A stretch of 64,000 nt of DNA from Legionella bononiensis (GTDB lineage: Bacteria; Pseudomonadota; Gammaproteobacteria; Legionellales; Legionellaceae), in the NCBI RefSeq assembly GCF_016786215.1, contig NZ_JADOBG010000002.1:310001-374000 (forward strand), given 5' to 3'. The position numbers and the translations under genes were made by a program. A model generated the notes under the pieces. The model was not told the origin of the DNA, did no database searches, and saw nothing but the letters and a program-made list of their open reading frames with translations. This document shows, piece after piece, positions 53,801 to 61,049 of the stretch (positions are counted from its first letter, which is position 1; every line of letters begins with the position of its first letter).

Positions 53801-54151
53801 AAATCGGATGCGTGAAACGGGGTTGTCAGGATCTAAGGGCACGTAGGTACTGCCCGCTTTTAGTATAGCCAATATACTAATGAGCAAATCAAAGGAAGGT
53901 TTCATGCACAGGACGATCACTGATTTTTTATTACCACACAGCTGACGTAGATGATGGGCGAGTTGATTGGCTTTTGCATTCAACTCAGAATAAGTCAGAT
54001 GTTCTTTATTAAATATAAGTGCAGTATGATTTGGGTTATTGGTTACCTGTTCTTCGAATAATGAGGGTAAAATATGATGGTGGGGAACATTAGATTCTGT
54101 TTTGCTCAATTCATGATATTTATTTTGCAGTTCTTCCATATCAATGCTCAC
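50858..54151 (-). CDS. single-module non-ribosomal peptide synthetase (A-PCP-C)
   Basis: 1097 residues; the longest frame starts with GTG 54151 (AGGG upstream), with ATG 54139 as alternative. Adenylation domain about 30-530: LAYIIYTSGSTGVPKG (A3), SISFDFAVA (A4, carrying Asp235 equivalent), EYGPTEATVA (A5), YKTGDY (A7), SSNGKIERQKLP (A10). Carrier domain with DLGGNSLVAA, phosphopantetheine serine near residue 574. A condensation-like domain follows (about 620-1097), but the HHxxxDG signature reads SHLISDE (near residue 764). No thioesterase or MbtH gene nearby. By-eye alignment to GrsA gives a tentative specificity code D-F-A-K-V-G-E-V-A that I cannot match to a known amino acid. Convergent with the dioxygenase gene. 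Confidence 0.88.
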   Translation of the reverse strand: MSIDMEELQNKYHELSKTESNVPHHHILPSLFEEQVTNNPNHTALIFNKEHLTYSELNAKANQLAHHLRQLCGNKKSVIVLCMKPSFDLLISILAILKAGSTYVPLDPDNPVSRIRFILEDTKADVILTQSTEKNLFDDINAHIWCFDKQRSELSNYSLNNPVPINQPDDLAYIIYTSGSTGVPKGVMITHSNVLYFIHWFSKALGVHHDDIFDFSSSISFDFAVANTLFPMMQGAQIVICPSQTKKDPYLYRDHLAHHRVTIMKTTPGHFRNLKEAVLNEKTHLFLRYIVFGGDSLFVKDLEDWLQQFPEQIMFCEYGPTEATVATSWLKVDINTIDQFKDKIPIGRPALNTQLYILDDHLNPVPPGEIAELYIGGKGVAKGYLNRKESTEQNFIKDPFSDNSSDRLYKTGDYCHFLPDGTIEFIERKDNQVKIRGFRIQTEEIEACLMTYPGMKEVAVVARQLDNTPTSEKQLIAYCVPQNSIELKQSSLRLYLNEHLPEYMVPSFFEILSALPLSSNGKIERQKLPEINSTITHQNLFTGTELEFGLKTIWEQALHVTNIRIDHNFFDLGGNSLVAARILTKIRSSLKKDITLKDIYTFPTIAELAQWIEKANPTSDPDEISADAASDYHIIPLSELQFLFWLMRAFYPKAKILNIIDRKRFRGALNINCLNAAVGFVCKHDPILGYRIPRFAPIQQGQQLPPPKIEEIDIKDLSPEQQEDALIHSLDVLQHCSWKKNNHLFRLRLFRLGDERFELQIALSHLISDEVSPGIFFSTMSNYYLASLHNKEIPIYSDRSQFKDYVVKDIHRTQNEMKKNMDFWERYLDDIPYLYFPEEHIIKKGNSVNTCQFEISDALIEQLEAFCSQHRLCLTDSLTAAASFCVKPYILKNKNQLVSINLVKSTRDNEEYDRAIGLFVRSDILKINLNHAPDFLALSREVQQAITDTSPYQSCPIIVKLGCLLKKGWKNNKISNALSSGLSRIYTRFFSKYRLDYRVLRMFFRVFTASKANCFFINVNIMNNFIANQNDTKIFALDLEPVQSHQGDRMVDKNILNIWFERDKMNKALLIISGNLSAPFLESLGQDIIQIMTHAKL

Positions 54152-54342
54152 AATCCCTGTAAGTATATAATTTAGTCTAGATCACATTATTATTTTTTGC
54201 ATAATGTTTACAAACCAACAGTATTATGAGGCTCGCGACTTCCATTCATAGCATTGTTCCTTGAGAAGCCAGGCATTCTAAATGCTGCTCCGGGTTCATC
54301 TATTCACTCATTTTACGAAGTTATCAATACAATAAATGATGT

Positions 54343-56319
54343 CTATTTCAGATACTTATTCATCCAATCGTTATATCGTTGCAGTCTGTCTATCAGATAA
54401 CTGGGAACAGATAGAGAATGATATTCATTAGGATAAATAACTAATTGGGTAGGAACATTTAATGATTTTAATGCCTGATATAATTGTTCTGAACCCTCAC
54501 AAGGTACGTTAAAATCAAGCTTAGCGCACAAAAACAAGGTAGCTGTTTTAATCCGATACGCCTTCATAAAAGGATAACTTAACTTCATATATAAATCCGT
54601 ACGTTCCCATGGCTTCCCTAATTCCAATTCGTATTCCAAAGTATATTGGTCAACCCCATAACCCGATAAAATATTTGCAGTTCCTGCACCAGAAAATGCA
54701 GCTTTAAAACGAGTATCACTGGCTATGACATAATCAGTTAGCATTCCACCATAACTCCAGCCACCTACCGCCAATCGTGCCGGATCAGCAACTCCTAAAG
54801 CAACGACATAATCTACGGCTGCCAAAACATCCTTAACATCAAGATTCCCCCAATCAGCATATATAGCCTTGGCAAAATCAAATCCTCGACCCGAACTGCC
54901 ACGAGGATTAGGCGCAATAACTGCATACCCATTTGCAGCAAACCATTGAAATTCAAAATTAAACTCATGACTGAATTGATATACTGGACCCCCATGAAGA
55001 TTTAAAAGTGCAGGATAGGATTTACCTTGTTGGTACTGAATAGGCTTTACTAATAAACCCTCAATAAGGACTCCATCAAAACTCTTGAACTGGATGTCCT
55101 CTGCTGGTTGAAATGTGACTTCACTCAATAGTTTTTTATTGTGTTGAGTTAAAGGAGTCAGGCGTGTACCGACCAGGAACAATTCCGCGGGATGTACATC
55201 ATCAGTACTTAACACAATTAGTTTATCTTTACCTAATGCAAAATCGATATCGGTACGTAGGCCTTGCGTTATTTTGGTTGCTTGTCCTGTTGTACTGTCT
55301 ATTTTATACAAATAAGTCGTTCTACTCTCTTCTATCAAGGCATAAATAGTTAATCCATCTGGCGACCATTTTGGTTTATAAAACCATTTATCCATAGGTG
55401 CAATAACCGATTCACTCCCATCAGCGACACGAACAACAGCCAGTTGTGTAGGTGAATAATAAATCCATTTATCTTCTTTACTACGTAGGTAAGCAATTTT
55501 CGTGCTATCAGGACTCCATGATAAATTGGACTCCAAATCGGGATCCATATCACTACCCATGTAATGAGTCAGTTGTCGCTCTTTTGCATGGGAAGTCGGT
55601 TCAATAATGTAAATATCATAATTAAGATGCCTGTCAGCATCTGTTCCTCGTTTAGTTACGTAGGCGATGTATTTACCGTCGGGAGACCAGGAAGGTAAGT
55701 ATTCATCATGTTCTCCAGAAGTAAGTTGTGTTGTAGTTCCCGTTGCAATATTGATTACATATAAATGGTCATAAACATCCGTGAGATAACCACTGCCATC
55801 GGCTTTAAATTGAAATCGGTTAACTACAATCGGTTTATCCACTATCTCATCATCGGAACTTTGAGATTCATTACCAACAAAAGCAATGCTTTTAGAATCC
55901 GGTGACCAGATAAAATCATTGATTTCACCCTGAGTATGAGTTAACTGATGTCCCTTTCCCCCTTTTGCAGGCATTAACCAAACTTGGCTGGTTTCTTGAT
56001 CACCTGCGTCCGAAAGATAGGCAAGCCAGTTACCATCGGGACTCCATTTAGGAAGAGAATTTGAGTATTCGCGAGACGCAGTAAGTTGTTGCGTGAATTT
56101 TCCATCTATAGATACTCGCCATATATTACTAAATGACGAATCAGTCTCCGCATTTAATTGAGAAACGCTATAAGCCACCCATTGGGCATCGGGTGAAATA
56201 GCTGGTTCGCTTACATCAGCGATACGATAAAGGTCATTGAGTTCCGGAACTCTTTTTTCAGTCCATCCATTTTCGTTAATAACACAACAAAAAATGATAC
56301 ATAAAACAGTACGCTTCAT
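54343..56319 (-). CDS. S9-family prolyl oligopeptidase / acylaminoacyl-peptidase-like serine peptidase
   Basis: About 658 residues using ATG 56319 (MKRTVLCIIFCCVINENGW), which gives a signal peptide; the longer TTG-started frame from 56427 looks spurious. The N-terminal half is a beta-propeller of TolB-like repeats (SPDGNWLAYLSD, SPDSKSIAFVG, SPDGKYIAYVT, SPDGLTIYAL). The C-terminal alpha/beta-hydrolase has the nucleophile in GGWSYGGML, an aspartate in AKLDFNVP and the catalytic histidine in NEYHSLS. It should cleave short peptides in the periplasm. It stands alone, 190 bases upstream (on the plus-strand map) of the NRPS start. Confidence 0.9.
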   Translation of the reverse strand: MKRTVLCIIFCCVINENGWTEKRVPELNDLYRIADVSEPAISPDAQWVAYSVSQLNAETDSSFSNIWRVSIDGKFTQQLTASREYSNSLPKWSPDGNWLAYLSDAGDQETSQVWLMPAKGGKGHQLTHTQGEINDFIWSPDSKSIAFVGNESQSSDDEIVDKPIVVNRFQFKADGSGYLTDVYDHLYVINIATGTTTQLTSGEHDEYLPSWSPDGKYIAYVTKRGTDADRHLNYDIYIIEPTSHAKERQLTHYMGSDMDPDLESNLSWSPDSTKIAYLRSKEDKWIYYSPTQLAVVRVADGSESVIAPMDKWFYKPKWSPDGLTIYALIEESRTTYLYKIDSTTGQATKITQGLRTDIDFALGKDKLIVLSTDDVHPAELFLVGTRLTPLTQHNKKLLSEVTFQPAEDIQFKSFDGVLIEGLLVKPIQYQQGKSYPALLNLHGGPVYQFSHEFNFEFQWFAANGYAVIAPNPRGSSGRGFDFAKAIYADWGNLDVKDVLAAVDYVVALGVADPARLAVGGWSYGGMLTDYVIASDTRFKAAFSGAGTANILSGYGVDQYTLEYELELGKPWERTDLYMKLSYPFMKAYRIKTATLFLCAKLDFNVPCEGSEQLYQALKSLNVPTQLVIYPNEYHSLSVPSYLIDRLQRYNDWMNKYLK

Positions 56320-56731
56320 GTCAACAATTCCCTGTAGCTCATCATAGATTTTTGAAATGACGGGATCTGATATTAAAAAGTATAGGTTATTATTGAGCTT
56401 TTCTCCTTGCATCGAAAATAATCTCAATCATTCCTTATCTATAAATCCTCTCAAATGGACTTTTGTTGCTAAATTACATGACAGTTCTTACTGCAATAAA
56501 TTTTGAGTGAACAGACCCGAATATAAAACCAAAACGTCTATAATTCTTATAAGGACTTCATTAACAAAGAGTCATAGCAACTTGAATTTTTACGCCTGAT
56601 GTATGAGCAGTCATCAGTCAATCAGCAGAATTTATCCTGATACTGTTGACATCAAATACATAGACGCAACACAAAAACCAAGGTGGCCTACTAAACAAAG
56701 GTGCTAAGATTCCTATCAGGAGCAATGAGAA
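56320..56731. other. 412-base divergent intergenic region
   Basis: AT-rich region between the S9 peptidase and the ankyrin gene. A TTGACA hexamer near 56647 could be a -35 box for the ankyrin gene but no good -10 box is spaced correctly. AGGAGC lies 11 bases before the ankyrin ATG. Confidence 0.35.
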
Positions 56732-58816
56732 ATGCCGAACGATCAAACCTCTTCAGAATTTTATAACGGGCTAAACAGTAATAAACCAAATGAAGAAAAT
56801 CAAAAAATTCTCGATAAAGATCTGCGAACGGAAATGGTAAAAGAACCTCTTGATTTAAACAAAATTAACAGTCTCATTGATGCTGGAGCGGATATTAATA
56901 GTGTTTCAAATCACGGTATTTCTCTCTTAATGGTTGTAATTGCTGCAAATAATAACGCCTTATTTGATAAACTAATGTCAAAGGACGTTAATGTTAATCA
57001 TGTTGATAATAAAGGTTTCAATGCATTAATTACTGCTGCAGTCATAGGAAATGAACACATGGTCAGAGATCTTCTGAAAGCAGGAGCAGATCCTCTGCAT
57101 AAAAATAAGGCGCAACTTCGTATGCCTCCAATACCAAGCTTGAAAGCGTCAGAATGGGCAAGCTCAAAAAAGCATTCAAACATTTTAAGTATTTTAATGT
57201 CTGCAGAACACGCTGCATTAGAAAAAAATAATACGGGGCATTCTCTACTACCCCAGATATTAGTAAAACCCCAACCAGTCGCTAAAACTGCGGTTCATAC
57301 CACTAAGTCGAATACAATTTCTTCATCTTCAGTTACCCTTACACCACAAAGCCTTCAACAAGCCCCTAAGGCACCATTAAACAACACAATAACTCCACCC
57401 TTCCCTAAAACAAAATCACAAAGCAAACCGGTTTTGAGTGAATTTGAACAACAATTTTTAAAGGCATTATTGGATAAAAATCATGAACTATTGTCTAAGG
57501 TTTTATTGTCAATCCCTTCAACAGAAAAAGCCAAGATAATCAACAAGCGATATGAGAATGGTGCAACCGCATTAATGCGTGCCATTGAAGTTGATGATTT
57601 AAATATGATCAAAATTTTAATTTTTCATGGAGCCGATCCCATGATGAAAGATAGCTTGAATCGCACTGCACAGGAGCAAGCCCTAAACGAAGGAAATCCA
57701 CAAGTAATAAACTATTTATTACACGTAGTGAGAAATAAATCAACCAATGCTTCTCCTTCTAAACAAACACTTAAATCAACCTCAGCTCCACAAACAGATC
57801 CAGAATTAGAGTTATCTTTGGCAATTAAGTTGAATAAAGACATTAATGAAATTAAAAATATAATTCAGCGGGGTTCTATAGATATCTCAAAACTCAATTC
57901 TAAAGCTCAAAGTTACCTGGTTGAAGCGGTCCAACATAATCGACTCGATGTCGTAAACTATCTTATTGGAAAAAGGGTTAATTTAGATCAGGAACATAAT
58001 GTCTACTTACCCGGCCGACCAAGTATTCCTTCACGGAATCAACCTCAAACAACCGCTCTGATTGAGGCAGCGCGTCTAATAGGTTCAACACAAGATTTAG
58101 AAGAATTAAAAAAAACATGTGCGATTATTAATAATCTTGTCGATCGTGGAGCAAATATCTATAAAAAGGACACGACATACAAAAACATGATAGATCACTT
58201 GCTTCCTTGTGTGGAACATCATCGACACAGAACATTTCTGATAGAGCAATTACAACGAAACATCCCGATATTATCCACTATGCGTCAAGAAAAAGTAGTA
58301 TTAAATACTACAACCCCATCGAACTCTTCTTTATTGCAAGAAAGGACTGAAAGTACATTGGAGTCCCCTGTATTAGAAGAGTTTAACAAAAAAATGAATC
58401 TGTTTAAGGATAAAATTGATAATCTTATAGCGCGACGAGATCACCATAAGCCTGACTCAAAGGATTACCGATTATTAGAGAATGCAAGATTCAGTGCCAA
58501 TACGCTTTACAACAAATTGAATGAAGAAAAAAATACATACCTTAAAAAAATAACACCTGAAAGCTATGAGCATTTTGAAAAAAACTGCAAAGAACATATA
58601 AATACCGCTCGAACAGTCCTCGATCAACATAGAGGGTGGTCTGAGTTTCTAGTTAATTTAGCAATAGGGGTCACAACTTTAGGGATTGGATTGCTTATAA
58701 AAGGTGCCGTCAATCTGGCAAATAATAAAAGCTTTTTGGCCGTACATCAAACCGACTCATCCAAAAAGCTGGACGAAATCGAAGACAGCATCCAGAATTC
58801 AAAACCCAAACCTTGA
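56732..58816 (+). CDS. ankyrin-repeat protein, candidate Dot/Icm effector
   Basis: 694 residues from ATG 56732. Three ankyrin repeats at about 45-130 (LIDAGADINSVSNHGISLL; VNHVDNKGFNALITAA; LLKAGADPLHKNK), a proline/serine-rich linker, further repeats at about 275-335 (NGATALMRAIE, ILIFHGADPMMKD) and 350-490 (LIDRGANIYKKD-like). The C-terminal 170 residues form a coiled coil, then HRGWSEFLVNLAIG near residue 632 leading into a hydrophobic segment (about 638-662), and a short charged tail. That C-terminal layout recurs in many Legionella effectors and in the 681-residue protein here. It probably binds a host protein through the ankyrin surface. No signal peptide; single gene. Confidence 0.75.
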   Translation: MPNDQTSSEFYNGLNSNKPNEENQKILDKDLRTEMVKEPLDLNKINSLIDAGADINSVSNHGISLLMVVIAANNNALFDKLMSKDVNVNHVDNKGFNALITAAVIGNEHMVRDLLKAGADPLHKNKAQLRMPPIPSLKASEWASSKKHSNILSILMSAEHAALEKNNTGHSLLPQILVKPQPVAKTAVHTTKSNTISSSSVTLTPQSLQQAPKAPLNNTITPPFPKTKSQSKPVLSEFEQQFLKALLDKNHELLSKVLLSIPSTEKAKIINKRYENGATALMRAIEVDDLNMIKILIFHGADPMMKDSLNRTAQEQALNEGNPQVINYLLHVVRNKSTNASPSKQTLKSTSAPQTDPELELSLAIKLNKDINEIKNIIQRGSIDISKLNSKAQSYLVEAVQHNRLDVVNYLIGKRVNLDQEHNVYLPGRPSIPSRNQPQTTALIEAARLIGSTQDLEELKKTCAIINNLVDRGANIYKKDTTYKNMIDHLLPCVEHHRHRTFLIEQLQRNIPILSTMRQEKVVLNTTTPSNSSLLQERTESTLESPVLEEFNKKMNLFKDKIDNLIARRDHHKPDSKDYRLLENARFSANTLYNKLNEEKNTYLKKITPESYEHFEKNCKEHINTARTVLDQHRGWSEFLVNLAIGVTTLGIGLLIKGAVNLANNKSFLAVHQTDSSKKLDEIEDSIQNSKPKP

Positions 58817-58846
58817 AACAGTTAATTAATGAATAATGGTAACGAA

Positions 58847-60103
58847 CTATTGATTTAAAATCTCGCAAAATGACTCGAAGCCAAACTGTATTTCATTAAA
58901 ACAATGCTTTTTTTCAAGCATCGACTTTAATTGAGCAGGAACAGGGATACTGATGTTTAATAATGGTTCAATCAATTCATTAAACTTGACTGGATGTGCC
59001 GTTCCTGCAAGTACCCATATTTTAGATGAATCAACTTCATTCAATCGATAATAGGATGTGGCTGTGTGAGGACAAAGAATGTACTGATGCCGATTATAAC
59101 AGTCCACAATTGCTTGTATAATTTCATTATCTAATACGGATTGGACATTGATGCTCTTTTTAAATTGATTAAAGTCTCCAAATAAATCCATTAAACGCTC
59201 TAAATTACTTGGATCGCCTACATCCATTGCATTTGCCAAAGTTTTTATACTCGGTTTCGCCTTATATGTCCCAGAAGTCAAGTAATCAGTTAACACTCTA
59301 TTCGCATTATTGGCTATCAATATTTCATCGATTGGAAAGCCTAAAAACTTAGCCCAATAACAAGCCGTAACATTTCCTAAATTACCGCTTGGCACAATAT
59401 AATTTACGGATTTTTGATGACGTTTCGCCAGATTTATACTGGAGTAAGCATAATACACAATTTGTGGTAGTAGTCTGGCTATATTAATGCTATTCGCTGT
59501 AGTCAATTCACCCTTGAACTCATATTTTAAACACGCCATTTTGACTAATTGTTGACATTGATCGAAAGTACCCTTAACGGCCAGAGCATGAATATTATCC
59601 CCCCAACACGTAATTTGAGCCTGTTGCCTTAGACTGATTTTATCTTTTGGAAATAAAATATAACCTTCTATTCCTGATCTTCCATGTAAAGCACTTGCTA
59701 CAGCACTACCGGTATCACCAGAGGTAGCCACCAGCACCTTGGTTGGTTTGTTTTGAGAAAGATACTGCAAACATTGAGCAAAAAATCGTGCTCCAAAGTC
59801 TTTAAAGGAAAGAGTAGGACCATGGAATAATTCAAGTACATAGTGAGTTTCTGTTAATGCCTTAAGTGGCAATGGAAATGAAAAAACATCCTTACAGAAT
59901 TCATAGTCTATGTTAAGTACACTATTCCCAAAAAATGGCCTCAAGAGATGTAATGAAAAATCAATTAAATCAGAATATCCATAAAACTCTTCAATGGGTA
60001 TTTTAGGAAATTGCTCTGGTACATATAACCCTCCGTCCCGAGCTAATCCACACAAAATGGCCTCGTCAATTGTTGCATGATCTTTTTTTCGGGTACTGCG
60101 CAT
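58847..60103 (-). CDS. thrC: threonine synthase
   Basis: About 418 residues. The longest frame begins with TTG 60121; ATG 60103 (MRSTRKKDHATI) is one base after the thrB stop with GAAGAAGAA just before it, and is the likely start. PLP enzyme converting O-phosphohomoserine to threonine. The PLP lysine lies in TLSFKDFG, followed by VATSGDTGSAVASAL (phosphate-binding loop) and TTANSINIARLLPQ, all diagnostic. GLARDGGLYVPE near the N-terminus is also typical. Last gene of the thrA-thrB-thrC operon; converges on the ankyrin gene with 30 bases between stops. Confidence 0.95.
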   Translation of the reverse strand: MRSTRKKDHATIDEAILCGLARDGGLYVPEQFPKIPIEEFYGYSDLIDFSLHLLRPFFGNSVLNIDYEFCKDVFSFPLPLKALTETHYVLELFHGPTLSFKDFGARFFAQCLQYLSQNKPTKVLVATSGDTGSAVASALHGRSGIEGYILFPKDKISLRQQAQITCWGDNIHALAVKGTFDQCQQLVKMACLKYEFKGELTTANSINIARLLPQIVYYAYSSINLAKRHQKSVNYIVPSGNLGNVTACYWAKFLGFPIDEILIANNANRVLTDYLTSGTYKAKPSIKTLANAMDVGDPSNLERLMDLFGDFNQFKKSINVQSVLDNEIIQAIVDCYNRHQYILCPHTATSYYRLNEVDSSKIWVLAGTAHPVKFNELIEPLLNISIPVPAQLKSMLEKKHCFNEIQFGFESFCEILNQ

Positions 60104-60104
60104 A

Positions 60105-61049
60105 TTATTCTTCTTCATCAACTACTCTAGCCCCAATTTTAGCTATGGAAGTGATAACGGAATCACATTGAACCCCATTTGTTTTAAATTTCCACACCAT
60201 TCTATCTGCTACTTTTTGGGCAATTTGTTTTGTTCTAGCAAAGGCAAAAAGTGTTGGTCCAGATCCTGAAATAGAACAAGCCAATGCTCCATATTGGTAT
60301 GCCACTGATTTAACATCATAGTAACAAGGAATCAAATGAGCTCGCATCGGCTCAATTAACTCATCAACCAAGGACAATTCTAATCGTTCATAATGTTCTT
60401 CATATAAAGCGCTAATAAATGATGCCATGCGCGCATTTTGTTTTGTAAATAAAGATAAACTGATTGACTCAGGTAAGACAGCTCTGGAATCACGTGTTTC
60501 TAGTTGAATGTGAGGATGAATGAACACGACATGCAAGGGTAATAATGGTAAATTTATAGACCGCAGGGGATCAGTAGATTCAATCAAGGTCATCCCGCCA
60601 TAAAGACAAGGTATCACGTTATCAGCATGTTTCGCTCCACAGGCCGTTTGCTCACCTAATAATGCAAACTCAACCAATTGTTCAATCGGCAAAGGTTTGA
60701 TTAAGAAACGATTTAAGGCTATCAATGCGGCAACACTGCTTGCGGCGGATCCTCCCAAGCCAGAGCTTAATGGAATGCCTTTCTTTATATTAATTTTAAA
60801 GCCTTGTTCCATTTTTAAAAATTCCAGCATCGCATTCAAAGCAACTGTTGCTGTATTTTTATTTACTGTAAAAGGAATGTTTTTTATACCAGTGATCGAT
60901 TCAATTTCAAGACCAGGCACGTGTGATTTTTTTAAAGTAAGTTCATCACCTACTCCATCCACTGCAAATCCTAGGATATCAAATCCTACAATCACATTAG
61001 CACAGGTTGCAGGGGCAAAAACTTTTACGGTCTTTAATTGATTCATCAT
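60105..61049 (-). CDS. thrB: homoserine kinase (GHMP family)
   Basis: 314 residues from ATG 61049 (second ATG at 61046), overlapping the thrA stop. Phosphorylates homoserine with ATP. GHMP features: APATCANVIVGFDILG near the N-terminus, the ATP-binding loop GIPLSSGLGGSAASS near residue 92, and ACSISGSGPTLFAF near residue 268. It is the middle gene of the thr operon, joined to both neighbours by an overlap or a one-base gap. Confidence 0.96.
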   Translation of the reverse strand: MMNQLKTVKVFAPATCANVIVGFDILGFAVDGVGDELTLKKSHVPGLEIESITGIKNIPFTVNKNTATVALNAMLEFLKMEQGFKINIKKGIPLSSGLGGSAASSVAALIALNRFLIKPLPIEQLVEFALLGEQTACGAKHADNVIPCLYGGMTLIESTDPLRSINLPLLPLHVVFIHPHIQLETRDSRAVLPESISLSLFTKQNARMASFISALYEEHYERLELSLVDELIEPMRAHLIPCYYDVKSVAYQYGALACSISGSGPTLFAFARTKQIAQKVADRMVWKFKTNGVQCDSVITSIAKIGARVVDEEE

